Assembly: GCA_903911905.1 (NCBI GenBank)
Contig: CAIWFK010000221.1
Coordinates: 1-34,436, forward strand
DNA length: 34,436 nucleotides
From: an uncultured Myxococcales bacterium
Lineage (GTDB): Bacteria > Myxococcota > Myxococcia > Myxococcales > Myxococcaceae
Direction: 5' to 3'
Of this stretch, positions 6,542 to 13,951 are shown one piece after another (within the stretch, counting starts at the first letter, position 1; every line of letters begins with the position of its first letter). The notes below the pieces were generated by a model that was given only the letters and a program-made list of their open reading frames with translations, searched no databases and had not been told where the DNA came from. The position numbers were made by a program, and so were the translations under genes.

Positions 6542-7293
6542 TGCGCGGCCCGCTGGTGGTCGCGCTGCTGGTGGTCGGCTGCGCGCGCGAGCCGGTCGGG
6601 CCCGCCCAGTTGCTCTCGCAGGCCCGGCAGGCGCTGGCCGAGCGGGAGCGGCGGCTCTCGTCGTTCCACCTGGTGGTCGCCACCACCGAGAGCGGCCAGC
6701 AGGCTTCGCACGAGGTCTGGTTCCGGTCGCCGAACCGTTCGCGTGGCGAGGTTCGCACCGAGCCCAGGCGCACCGTGGCTTTCGATGGCGAGCGGTTGGT
6801 GACCATCGACCACCAGGGGCAGAAGCTCTCGACCTTCACGCTGTCGTTGCCTGCCGAGAAGGCGGCGTACGTGCTGGCGTCGACCTTCCAGCCCTTCGTA
6901 CCCGAGGGCTTTCGGGCGCCGCTGTTGCCGTCGAGGGGCGTCACGGCGAGTGCAACCAGTCGGCGCGGAGCGGCGAATGCCGTCGAGCTCACGGTCGAAC
7001 CCGCTGCGGGCGTGACGGTGGTGCAGGTGCTGCGGCTGCCCGGGGGAGACTTTCTCGAGAAGCGCACGGCGAGCAACGGGTCGCTCGAGGTGCTTCGGGT
7101 GGAAGACGAGACGTGTGATCGGGTGCTGGGCCTGTGCGTGCCCCGGCGGCTGGTGCTCGAGCGAGACGGGGCGCGGCTGGGCGAGACGGTGCTCGAGCGC
7201 ATCGAGCTCAACCCGGCGTTGCCGGCGAGCACCTTCAGCCCCGAGCTCCCGAAGGGTTACACGGCCGAGCAGCACGAGCTGGCCGAACCCTAG
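6541..7293 (+). CDS. LolA-like lipoprotein
   Basis: The GTG start overlaps the upstream stop by one base (TAGTG). The product (250 residues) begins MRGPLVVALLVVGCA, with a lipobox at VVGC (Cys14). The mature protein is a single beta-rich domain that reads like the LolA/LolB/LppX half-barrel: an N-terminal amphipathic helix (QLLSQARQALAERERRLSS), then strands such as FHLVVATT, HEVWFRSPNRSRGEVRT, RTVAFDGERLVTIDHQGQ and a late LNPALPASTFSPELPKGY, which matches the ending seen in outer-membrane lipoprotein-sorting proteins. That fold binds acyl chains or carries lipoproteins through the periplasm. Here the protein is itself a lipoprotein, closer to LolB or LppX in layout. Family assignment is by pattern only. 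Confidence 0.75.
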   Translation: MRGPLVVALLVVGCAREPVGPAQLLSQARQALAERERRLSSFHLVVATTESGQQASHEVWFRSPNRSRGEVRTEPRRTVAFDGERLVTIDHQGQKLSTFTLSLPAEKAAYVLASTFQPFVPEGFRAPLLPSRGVTASATSRRGAANAVELTVEPAAGVTVVQVLRLPGGDFLEKRTASNGSLEVLRVEDETCDRVLGLCVPRRLVLERDGARLGETVLERIELNPALPASTFSPELPKGYTAEQHELAEP

Positions 7294-7358
7294 CAGGTTG
7301 GTGAAGAACCCTAGTGGCGCGTCAGAACTCTGGCGCGCTGGGGCGGGGCCCGCCTCGT

Positions 7359-7364
7359 TAGCTT
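7359..7364 (+). promoter_or_regulatory. -10-like element, leaderless start (kinase gene)
   Basis: TAGCTT lies 7 nt before the ATG at 7372 with no Shine-Dalgarno between. It belongs to a recurring TANNNT-N6-8-ATG arrangement in this window. Confidence 0.35.
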
Positions 7365-7371
7365 CTTGATC

Positions 7372-8769
7372 ATGGCGCAGGAGCAGCGGCTGGTCGACGC
7401 CGCCCAACAAGCCGTGCAGGTCCACGCCGGGCGTTCGTTTGCCCGGGTGGCGACCGTTCGGGTGGTGACGGTGCTGGGCTTCCTGCTGCTCAGCCTCATC
7501 TTCTCGCTGCTGGGTACCCCGGGCTGGGCCGAGTACCTGGCGCCGCTGAGCGTGGGAGCCGCGCTCTCGGGGCTGCTGGCCGTCTTCCAGAACAGCCGAC
7601 TGGCGAAGGAAGCGGGCGCCTATTCCTTCACGCTCGACGTGCTGCTGGTCTTCGAGCTGCAGCGTCGGTCGCTGCCCACCAGCCCCTTTCCCGCGGGCGT
7701 CGCCGGGTTCTCGTTGGCGCTCTTCGCGCTGCTGGTGACCCTGTGCGCGCAGACCATGCGGCGCGGGCCCAGCGTGCTGGTGACGGTGGTCGCCGCGGTG
7801 TGCGAGCTGTGCCTGATGGAACTGGCGGGGGTCGGCAGTGGGCCCATGGTGGGGGCGGTGTTGCTGCTGGCGATTCTGGCCTGGTCGCAGACCAGCTTCG
7901 CGCGCAACCTGCAGACGCTGGTGGCGTCGCTCGCGTCGTCGGAAATCGCGGTGCACGTCAAACAGCAGCGGCTGGCCGAGCTCGAGACCGCGCGCGCCAC
8001 CATCGAGCGCATGCTGGCCGAGGCCCAGGCTCGCCACGATCAGCTTTCCTGCCTGCAGCGAGACAAGGACCTGCTGACCGCCCTCATCGTGCACGACCTG
8101 CGCGCGCCGCTGGGGGCCATTCGCGCCAACGCCGACTTCATTCGAAGTGAACTGCAGGGCCACGCCGACCCCGAGCTGAAGGACGCGGCGACCGACGTGC
8201 TGGGCGTGACCGACCGCATGGCGGGAATGATCAACGACCTGCTCAACATTTCCCGGCTCGAGAGCAACGCGCTGCCGCTCAACCTCGAGCCGGTGTCGGT
8301 GGCCGAGGTGGTGGTCGCGCTCAAGCGGCAGCTCTCGGCGCAGGCACGCAGCCGGAACATCGAGGTGCTCACCCGCACCGACTGCGACGTGGTGCTCGAC
8401 GTCGACCGCGTGCTCATCACCCGCACGCTCGAGAACCTGGCCTCGAACGCCCTGCGCTACACGCCGTCGGGTGGCCGCATCAGCCTCGAGGTGGCGCTGG
8501 TGGGCACCGAGGTCGAATTGGCCGTGCGGAACGACGGCGCTCCCATTCCGATGGCGGCTCGAGGCTCGTTGTTCGACAAGTTCGTGCAGGCCGGCAACGC
8601 CAGTGAAAACCGACGTGCCGGGTGGGGCCTGGGGCTGTACTTCTGCAAGCTGTGCGTCGACGCCCACCACGGCCGGATTCGGGTCGAAGACGTGCCGGAC
8701 TGGCCAACCTCGTTCGTGGTGCGGCTGCCGGCGGGGTCCAGCATCAGCGGCATCAGGCGCGCGGCCTGA
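7372..8769 (+). CDS. Membrane histidine kinase (orphan)
   Basis: The ATG at 7372 is preferred to a TTG two codons upstream. Of 465 residues, about 30-170 form four to five hydrophobic segments with no large extracellular loop, suggesting a membrane-integral sensor. A coiled-coil stretch (about 190-235) leads to the HisKA domain with the phospho-acceptor His241 in LIVHDLRAPLG. The HATPase domain has the N-box (ENLASNALRY, 354-362), a modified G1 box (VRNDGAPIP, where the usual DxGxG Asp is Asn, a known variant), an F-box-like LFDKF and the G2 box GWGLGLYF (417-424). There is no receiver domain and no response regulator gene nearby, so the partner is elsewhere. A TAGCTT seven nt upstream of the ATG, with no Shine-Dalgarno, suggests its own promoter and a leaderless mRNA. 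Confidence 0.93.
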   Translation: MAQEQRLVDAAQQAVQVHAGRSFARVATVRVVTVLGFLLLSLIFSLLGTPGWAEYLAPLSVGAALSGLLAVFQNSRLAKEAGAYSFTLDVLLVFELQRRSLPTSPFPAGVAGFSLALFALLVTLCAQTMRRGPSVLVTVVAAVCELCLMELAGVGSGPMVGAVLLLAILAWSQTSFARNLQTLVASLASSEIAVHVKQQRLAELETARATIERMLAEAQARHDQLSCLQRDKDLLTALIVHDLRAPLGAIRANADFIRSELQGHADPELKDAATDVLGVTDRMAGMINDLLNISRLESNALPLNLEPVSVAEVVVALKRQLSAQARSRNIEVLTRTDCDVVLDVDRVLITRTLENLASNALRYTPSGGRISLEVALVGTEVELAVRNDGAPIPMAARGSLFDKFVQAGNASENRRAGWGLGLYFCKLCVDAHHGRIRVEDVPDWPTSFVVRLPAGSSISGIRRAA

Positions 8770-8771
8770 GG

Positions 8772-8791
8772 CCCGGTGGAAAGTGACCGGG
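8772..8791 (+). terminator. Hairpin after the histidine kinase
   Basis: CCCGGT (8772-8777) pairs with ACCGGG (8786-8791) across an 8-nt loop, starting 3 bp past the kinase stop codon. A downstream CACCCCGG offers an alternative pairing. No T-tract follows, so intrinsic termination is uncertain. Confidence 0.35.
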
Positions 8792-8867
8792 AAATCACCC
8801 CGGAAATGACGGCCAGACTGTCAGGAGCCTGAACACCGCACCGCCAGTTCGCTCATTTCGCGAGGTC

Positions 8868-8873
8868 GATAAT
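8868..8873 (+). promoter_or_regulatory. -10-like element before the 8879 gene
   Basis: GATAAT lies 5 nt before the ATG at 8879, a good -10 match in GC-rich DNA. A transcript would begin at or within a few nt of the start codon. Confidence 0.4.
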
Positions 8874-8878
8874 TCCCC

Positions 8879-9427
8879 ATGACCTCGTGGTGGCGAACCC
8901 TTCTGGTCGAACTCGATGCGCGGTGGCGCTCGGTACCGGACGGTGAGCGGCTGGCGCTGGCCATCGACGACGCGCTTCGAACCCGGGCGCCCGCCCTTGC
9001 GCTCGACGACACGCGTCGGCTGTTGGTCGAGCGGGTGGTGCGGCGCGCGAAGGCCAACTTCGAGCCCAACCCGCTGGCGCTCTTCATCGTCGACCTGCGT
9101 GACGGGCTGGTGCTGACGACCCGCGAGGCAGCGCAGCGGCTCGCCAGCTCGACGGCCCCCGGAGCGGCGCAGGCGTCGCGTCGGCTGACCGTGTTGGCGG
9201 GCGAACTGGCAGGCGAGACCTTCGTGCAGCACCTCATCAACCTCTGTCTCGAGGTGACCGGCGTGTACACCGAGTCGATGCCGGTTCAGCAAGTCGACGC
9301 CGCGGCGTTGATCGACCCGCTGGTGACGTTGTTGGGCCGCGTGCCGTCGTGGACCCGGGAGTGGTCCGACCCGCGCGTGTCGGCGCTGCCTGACCCGGAG
9401 CGCCCGTTGCGGCCTGCTGCGATTTGA
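8879..9427 (+). CDS. Conserved-looking protein of unknown function
   Basis: This 182-residue protein begins MTSWWRTLLVELDARWRSVPD. It appears soluble and mostly helical, with charged helices (DDTRRLLVERVVRRAKANF), a central apolar strand (NPLALFIVDLRDGLVL), an Ala-rich helix and a Pro-rich tail (PDPERPLRP). There is no signal peptide, membrane segment, Cys or metal motif, and I do not recognise the family. It is a separate transcription unit: a hairpin precedes it, it has its own -10-like element and a hairpin follows it. Codon use (third-position G/C) matches its neighbours, which supports it as real. Confidence 0.65.
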   Translation: MTSWWRTLLVELDARWRSVPDGERLALAIDDALRTRAPALALDDTRRLLVERVVRRAKANFEPNPLALFIVDLRDGLVLTTREAAQRLASSTAPGAAQASRRLTVLAGELAGETFVQHLINLCLEVTGVYTESMPVQQVDAAALIDPLVTLLGRVPSWTREWSDPRVSALPDPERPLRPAAI

Positions 9428-9438
9428 AGGTGGTGCCG

Positions 9439-9460
9439 TTGCGTCGGTGCGACGTCGCAA
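9439..9460 (+). terminator. Bulged hairpin after the 9427 stop
   Basis: TTGCG (9439-9443) pairs with CGCAA (9456-9460), and inside it TCG-GTG-CGA closes a second short stem. It begins about 12 bp past the stop codon. A 15-base segment within it (9442-9456) recurs exactly at 30696-30710 in the repeat array. Confidence 0.3.
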
Positions 9461-9517
9461 GGCCCATCGGGTGTGCGACCCTCGGTCGCTGCGCGCGACC
9501 GTCGGGTCATTGAACCA

Positions 9518-9643
9518 GACGCTCGGGGAACAACTTCCGACTCCCGGGCAACTGCCTCGGACGCGCGGGGAACAGCTCCCGACTCCCGGGCCACTGCCCC
9601 GGACGCTCGGGTGACCGCTTCCAACTCCCGGGCTCCTGCCCCG
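9518..9643. repeat. Six 21-bp units (three 42-bp copies) in tandem
   Basis: Units start at 9518, 9539, 9560, 9581, 9602 and 9623, alternating between a GACGCNCGGG-type and a GACTCCCGGG-type half; the first two 42-bp copies differ at about 5 positions. The unit is a multiple of three, so all frames stay open and encode seven-residue repeats on either strand. None of these frames has a credible start or a family match, and I treat the tract as intergenic. It makes up about a third of the 362-bp gap 9428-9789; the remainder holds the hairpin at 9439 and nothing else recognisable before the -10-like element at 9778. Confidence 0.75.
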
Positions 9644-9777
9644 CGCTCCCGCGCAGCTCGCATTTTCCGCCAGGCCACGCTGCGCCTCACCTCTGCAACA
9701 GCCTCTGGTGACTCGCCCGCTCTGCTGCGCCCAACGCGTCACTTCGAGCCGCCGCCGCGACTCGCAGCGAAAGCCGC

Positions 9778-9783
9778 TAGAGT
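9778..9783 (+). promoter_or_regulatory. -10-like element, leaderless start (SecD-like lipoprotein)
   Basis: TAGAGT occupies -12 to -7 relative to the A of the ATG at 9790, so a normal start site would fall on the start codon. No Shine-Dalgarno is present. Confidence 0.45.
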
Positions 9784-9789
9784 CCGCGC

Positions 9790-10569
9790 ATGTGCACGCG
9801 CTGGTGGCTGGTGTTGCTCCTGGGCTGCGCCTGCCCGCGTGGCCCCGAACCCGAGCGCGGCGTCCTGCTGGAATACGCGTCGGCCGCTCCGGTACGCGAG
9901 GTCGTCGAGCGGCGCCTGGCGCGCGCCCAGTTCTCGGCGCGAGTCAGCGAGGCCGACGGTACCCTCACCATTCTCTTGCCCGAGTCGACCGAGCCCGCCC
10001 GCGTCGAGCGACTCCTGTCCCGTCGTGGGCGCTTCGTGATGTGCGGTGAGCAGGTCGAAGACCAGCGCCGCTGGTGCGCGCTGGTCGGCAACGACGCCTT
10101 CCGGGTCCGTCCGCTCGAGGCCGATGCCGGCTGTGTGCTCGAGGCCGATGACGCCGCCCGCGCCGAGGCCGCGCTCGCCGACCAGCCATCGCCCGTGGGC
10201 CGGGTGCTCCACTCGACCGCGAAGGGCGTGACGACCCTCCACGCCGGAGCCGACTGCGTGACGCCCCACCTCGTCACCGGCGCGGTGCGTGCGGGAGGCA
10301 CGTCGCTGACGTGGGACGCGGCCAGCGCCCGTCAGGTGGCGCAGTTGACCTCCTCGCTGGTCGCCTCGAAGACGAGGCTGCTGCTGGTTTTCGACGACCA
10401 GGTGACGACCCTCGACCTCACCGAGCCTTTCTCGGGCACCCGCTGCGAAGTACCCGCGCCCGAGGTCGACGACGATGCCGCCGAGCGCCTGGCCGCGGTG
10501 CTGGGTGGTGAGCTCGACGGACTGACGCTTCGGCGTCGAGGCACCTGGGGTCCGCCGCGCTTGAGGTGA
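9790..10569 (+). CDS. SecD P1-domain-like lipoprotein
   Basis: This 259-residue protein starts MCTRWWLVLLLGCAC, giving a lipobox (LLGC). The mature protein parallels the large periplasmic P1 domain of the translocase subunit SecD. The segment VREVVERRLARAQFSARVSEADGTLTILLPES with ARVERLLSRRGRFVM corresponds to the repeated base subdomain. Later, TWDAASARQVAQLTSSLV, a LLLVFDDQVTTLDLTEPFSGTRCEV stretch and ERLAAVLGGELDGLTL correspond to the P1 head that precedes the first SecD membrane helix. None of SecD's membrane segments is present, so it cannot be a translocase subunit as such. It is followed at 27 bp by a mutarotase gene. Similarity is by recalled motif order and should be tested by profile search. 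Confidence 0.7.
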   Translation: MCTRWWLVLLLGCACPRGPEPERGVLLEYASAAPVREVVERRLARAQFSARVSEADGTLTILLPESTEPARVERLLSRRGRFVMCGEQVEDQRRWCALVGNDAFRVRPLEADAGCVLEADDAARAEAALADQPSPVGRVLHSTAKGVTTLHAGADCVTPHLVTGAVRAGGTSLTWDAASARQVAQLTSSLVASKTRLLLVFDDQVTTLDLTEPFSGTRCEVPAPEVDDDAAERLAAVLGGELDGLTLRRRGTWGPPRLR

Positions 10570-10596
10570 CGGTCGACACCGCCGACACTCGCCCGC

Positions 10597-11436
10597 ATGC
10601 ACGTCGACACGTTGAACGATGGCGGCCTCGAGACCTGGGTCGCCTCAGATGGTCGCACCCGGCTCGACCTCATTCCCTCACGCGGAGGGTTGGTCAGCCG
10701 CTGGCGGGTGGACGGCGACGAGGTGCTCTTCCTCGACCGGGCCACTCTGTTGGACCGCAGCAAGAACGTGCGCGGCGGCATTCCCCAGCTCTTTCCCTGG
10801 CCCGGGCGCGCGCCGGTCGAAGGTCAGCCGCAGCACGGCTTCGCGCGCACCCTGGCGTGGACGATGGTGGGCACGGCGGCGGCCGAGTCGTCGGCGCGGC
10901 TGGAATGCGAGCTGCGCTCGAGCGCCGAGACGCGCCAGGTCTTCCCCCACGACTTCGAGCTGCGCTTCGCCGTGTCGGTCTCGCACGAGCGGTTGGCGCT
11001 CGAGTGGGCCGTGCACAATACCGGGAGCGCTTCGCTGCCGCTGCACCTGGGGCTGCACCCGTACTTTCGAGTGCCCCTGCCGACCAAGTCGAAGGCACGC
11101 CTGCACCACCACGCCACGCGCCAATGGAACAACGTGACGAAGACCGAGCAGCCCGCGGGCGAGCTCGACTTCTCGGGGCCCGAGGTCGATGCGCAGCTGC
11201 TCGACCACCGGCCCACCACCGTGACGTTGGAGCGCGGCGACGGGCGCGACGTGGTGCTGACCTGGACGCCGCAGTTCCACACGCTGGTCGCGTGGACCCA
11301 GCCCGAGAAGGAATTCATCTGCGTCGAGCCGTGGACCGCCCCGGCTGGGGCGCTGGAGACCCGGTCAGGATTGATTCAGGTCGCACCGGGTGCCGTGGAG
11401 CGCCTGGCGGTCGAGGTTCGTCTCGGTCGTCATTGA
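10597..11436 (+). CDS. Aldose 1-epimerase / hexose-6-phosphate mutarotase-like enzyme
   Basis: The protein (279 residues) is a galactose-mutarotase-superfamily beta-sandwich enzyme, closest in motifs to the YeaD/glucose-6-phosphate 1-epimerase branch. It shows GGIPQLFPWPGR, QHGFAR, LGLHPYF (the conserved His) and a late VEPWTAP containing the probable catalytic Glu. These enzymes interconvert alpha and beta anomers of sugars or sugar phosphates in the cytoplasm; there is no signal peptide. It lies 27 bp after the SecD-like lipoprotein and 33 bp before the hybrid kinase on the same strand, but no sugar pathway gene is nearby. A GACACT seven nt before the ATG resembles the -10-like elements of other leaderless candidates. 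The exact sugar substrate cannot be deduced. Confidence 0.85.
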   Translation: MHVDTLNDGGLETWVASDGRTRLDLIPSRGGLVSRWRVDGDEVLFLDRATLLDRSKNVRGGIPQLFPWPGRAPVEGQPQHGFARTLAWTMVGTAAAESSARLECELRSSAETRQVFPHDFELRFAVSVSHERLALEWAVHNTGSASLPLHLGLHPYFRVPLPTKSKARLHHHATRQWNNVTKTEQPAGELDFSGPEVDAQLLDHRPTTVTLERGDGRDVVLTWTPQFHTLVAWTQPEKEFICVEPWTAPAGALETRSGLIQVAPGAVERLAVEVRLGRH

Positions 11437-11469
11437 CGTGCGCCACGATGGGCGTATCAGCTCGAGGCC

Positions 11470-13155
11470 GTGTCTGCCCGGCAGCGAGCGGTCGAATGGT
11501 TCGTTCCGGTCTCGGTCACCGACCCTGACGAGCGCGCTCGCGCCCGCTTCACCGTCACCGGGCTGTTGTGGGGGCTGCCCATCGTCGCGCTGTTCTCGGT
11601 GCTCTTCGCGGCCAATCACCTGTGGGTCGAGCTGGGGTTCCAGTTCACGACCACGCTCGCCATCATCGGGCTGTTGGTGTTGCTCAAGCGCACCGGCCGG
11701 CTGCGGCTGACGCAGCAACTGAGCCTGGTGATGATTCTGTTCGCCTTCGGGCCGGGCAGCCTGGGGCAGACGCCCGCCGACCCTTCGAGCGTCTTCTTCC
11801 TGGTCATCGTGCCGCTGCTCGCCGTCTTCTTCTTCGGCCTGCCCCAGGGCGTGGTGTGGCTGGTGACGACGTTGCTGGTCGGCGTGCCGGTGCTGTTGCT
11901 GGGGCAGGCTGGGTACACCTGGCCCGACCCCGACCCGTCCCTGGGCGTGACGATGTCGATGAACTTCGCCTTCTGTCTCATCGTGGTGCTCCTCTTCGCC
12001 ATCACCTACGTCGGGGAACGCCAGCGCGCGGTCGACGAATTGCGCCAGGCACAGGGCGCGCGCAGTGCCTTCCTCGCCAACGTCAGCCACGAAATTCGCA
12101 CGCCCATGAACGGCATGCTGGGCATGACGCAGGTGTTGTTGCAGGGAGACCTGTCGGTCGACCAGCGCGAGCACCTGCTCGTCATTCACCGCAGCGGTCA
12201 GGCGTTGGTCTCGCTCATCAACGACGTGCTGGACTCGGCCAAGCTCGAGGCCGGGCAGTTGTCGGTCTCGAGCGCGCCGTTCTCGCTGGGGCGGCTGCTG
12301 GCCGACGTGCGCGAGCTCTTCGAGCCGTTGGCGGTGGAAAAAGGCCTGACGCTGACGGTCGACCAGGGGCCCGAGCAGGTGGTGGTGGGTGACGCGCTGC
12401 GCGTGCGGCAGGTGCTCTCGAACCTGCTGTCGAATGCCATCAAGTTCACCGCGTCGGGGCAGGTGTGGCTGCGGGTCGCGCGCCCGCGCGAAGGTGACGA
12501 CGAGGTGTGCTTCACGGTGGAGGACACCGGCGCCGGCATTCCCGAATCGCTTCGGCCGCGGCTCTTTCAGCCCTTCCAGCAGGGAGACGCCAGCACCACG
12601 CGGCGCTTTGGCGGCACGGGGCTGGGCCTGTCGCTGTCGGCCGAGCTGGCGCGGCTGCTGCGCGGGCGACTCGAGCTCGACACCACGGCGCAGACCGGGG
12701 CGCGGTTCGTGTTCACCGTGCCGCTGGCGCGCTCGGTGGCCGAGCTCGTCGCCTCGCCCTCGTCGTTCCCGCGCCCGCGGGTCAGCCCCGGTGGCCCGGT
12801 GCTGGTGGTCGACGACAACGCGGTGAACCTGGCGGTGGCGCGGGCCTTCGTGGTGCGCGCGGGCTTTCAGGTGCACACCGCGCAGAGCGGCCGCGAAGCG
12901 CTCGAGCGCATCGGCGAGCAGCGCTGGGTGGCGGTGCTGATGGACGTGATGATGCCCGAGATGGACGGGCTGGAAGCGACGCGCCGCATTCGTGCCATGC
13001 CTGCGCCGCTGGGGCAGGTGCCCATCATCGGCGTGACGGCCTCGGCCCTGCCACACGAGGTCGCGGCCTGTCACCAGGCCGGCATGAACCAGGTGGTCAC
13101 CAAGCCCGTGCGGTACGAGACGCTGGTCGAGTCGTTGGGCGGGGCTGCGCGCTGA
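11470..13155 (+). CDS. Hybrid histidine kinase with C-terminal receiver
   Basis: The GTG start yields 561 residues. Six hydrophobic segments (about 30-50, 57-73, 82-96, 107-125, 128-146 and 162-182) form a membrane sensor without extended outer domain. HisKA follows with His207 in FLANVSHEIRTPMNGMLGM, then HATPase with N-box SNLLSNAIKF (317-326), G1 EDTGAGIP (351-358) and G2 GGTGLGL (381-387). A receiver domain (about 443-555) keeps the acidic pair (VVDDN, 447-449), the phospho-acceptor Asp492 in LMDVMMPEMDG, Thr523 and Lys545. All catalytic residues look intact. No separate regulator or Hpt gene is next to it, so output is by an unlinked partner. Its stop overlaps the start of the next gene (TGATG), suggesting coupling to the methyltransferase-like protein. 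Confidence 0.95.
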   Translation: MSARQRAVEWFVPVSVTDPDERARARFTVTGLLWGLPIVALFSVLFAANHLWVELGFQFTTTLAIIGLLVLLKRTGRLRLTQQLSLVMILFAFGPGSLGQTPADPSSVFFLVIVPLLAVFFFGLPQGVVWLVTTLLVGVPVLLLGQAGYTWPDPDPSLGVTMSMNFAFCLIVVLLFAITYVGERQRAVDELRQAQGARSAFLANVSHEIRTPMNGMLGMTQVLLQGDLSVDQREHLLVIHRSGQALVSLINDVLDSAKLEAGQLSVSSAPFSLGRLLADVRELFEPLAVEKGLTLTVDQGPEQVVVGDALRVRQVLSNLLSNAIKFTASGQVWLRVARPREGDDEVCFTVEDTGAGIPESLRPRLFQPFQQGDASTTRRFGGTGLGLSLSAELARLLRGRLELDTTAQTGARFVFTVPLARSVAELVASPSSFPRPRVSPGGPVLVVDDNAVNLAVARAFVVRAGFQVHTAQSGREALERIGEQRWVAVLMDVMMPEMDGLEATRRIRAMPAPLGQVPIIGVTASALPHEVAACHQAGMNQVVTKPVRYETLVESLGGAAR

Positions 13156-13889
13156 TGCCTGGCGAGCTGGGCTTCCGCTGGCGCTCGGCGCTGCGCTGGT
13201 CGGCGCCGGCGTGGAAGCGGGTGGTGGACCAGCGCGTGGTGGCAGCCCGGCTCGACGCAGCGGGGCGGGCGCGGCTGGCGCACCTGGCGACGCGCTTCGA
13301 CCTGACGACCTGGAGCGAGCACTGCTCGTGGCCCGAATGGCGTGAAAGCCTCTACGTGCTCGACGTGGTGAGCCAGGTGGTGCCGTCGACGCCCGAGGGC
13401 CGAGGGCTCGACGTGGGCGCCAAGAATGGGTGCACGCTGCCGGGGCTGGCGACGGCGAGGCCTGGCGGGTGGGACGCGGTCGAGCTCGACGCCCATCGGC
13501 GCTACGTGTGGGGCACGACCCGCCGCGCGTACGGAGAGGCGCTGGCGAAGGCCTTCCCGCCCTGTCGGTTCCTCGCAGGCGACGTCCGCGAGGTGACGGG
13601 GCGCTACGCGTGCATCACCTGGTTCCTGCCGTTCCTGACGCCGGCGCCACTCGAGGCGTGGGGGTTGCCCCAGCGGTTCCTCGTGCCCGACGAATTGCTC
13701 GCGCACGTCGCGTCGTTGCTCGTACCGGGCGGCACGTTGCTGGTAGTCAACCAGGGTGAGGCCGAAGCGGCGTTGCAGCAGGCGTGCTTCGAGCGGGTCG
13801 GCGTTCGTGCCCAGGCGCTGGGGCGGGTCGAGTCGGCGCTCTCGCCTTTCGTGCAGCCGCGCTTCGGTTTCCTCGTGCGGCAGACCTGA
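13155..13889 (+). CDS. SAM-dependent methyltransferase-like protein
   Basis: I start at the ATG at 13155, which shares its A with the kinase stop codon; the in-frame extension upstream runs antisense-like through the kinase and is a shadow. The 244-residue product has a Rossmann-type core: motif I GLDVGAKNGCTLPGLA (usually DVGCGxG, here Ala-Lys-Asn), an acidic VELDAH at the end of strand 2, FLAGDVREV near motif III, and LLVPGGTLLVVNQGE typical of motif VI in class I methyltransferases. The N-terminus (WSEHCSWPEWRESLYVLD) is helical. The substrate is unknown. The irregular motif I leaves open that it has lost SAM binding. Coupling to a sensor kinase is its only contextual clue. Confidence 0.7.
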   Translation: MPGELGFRWRSALRWSAPAWKRVVDQRVVAARLDAAGRARLAHLATRFDLTTWSEHCSWPEWRESLYVLDVVSQVVPSTPEGRGLDVGAKNGCTLPGLATARPGGWDAVELDAHRRYVWGTTRRAYGEALAKAFPPCRFLAGDVREVTGRYACITWFLPFLTPAPLEAWGLPQRFLVPDELLAHVASLLVPGGTLLVVNQGEAEAALQQACFERVGVRAQALGRVESALSPFVQPRFGFLVRQT

Positions 13890-13891
13890 CG

Positions 13892-13927
13892 ACGCCGGCG
13901 ATTCCCGTGGGGGACTGACGCCGGCGT
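13892..13927. terminator. Hairpin between convergent genes
   Basis: ACGCCGGCG (13892-13900) and CGCCGGCGT (13919-13927) are perfect 9-bp complements with an 18-nt loop, lying between the methyltransferase-like and glutamine synthetase genes, which converge. Both arms are also nearly self-palindromic. It could serve both transcripts; there is no T-tract. Confidence 0.4.
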
Positions 13928-13951
13928 CGGTGCTTCACCTTCGGGTGCTCT

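Noticed and set aside
6466-8670. A 734-codon open frame on the minus strand.
   Set aside because: Arg/Gln/His-rich low-complexity translation antisense to the LolA-like and kinase genes, both of which have clear motifs. Long antisense frames are common at this GC content.
9286-9690. Minus-strand frame with seven-residue repeats that look like a coiled coil.
   Set aside because: The periodicity comes from the 21-bp DNA repeat, the frame has no convincing start, and it overlaps the end of the 8879 gene antisense.
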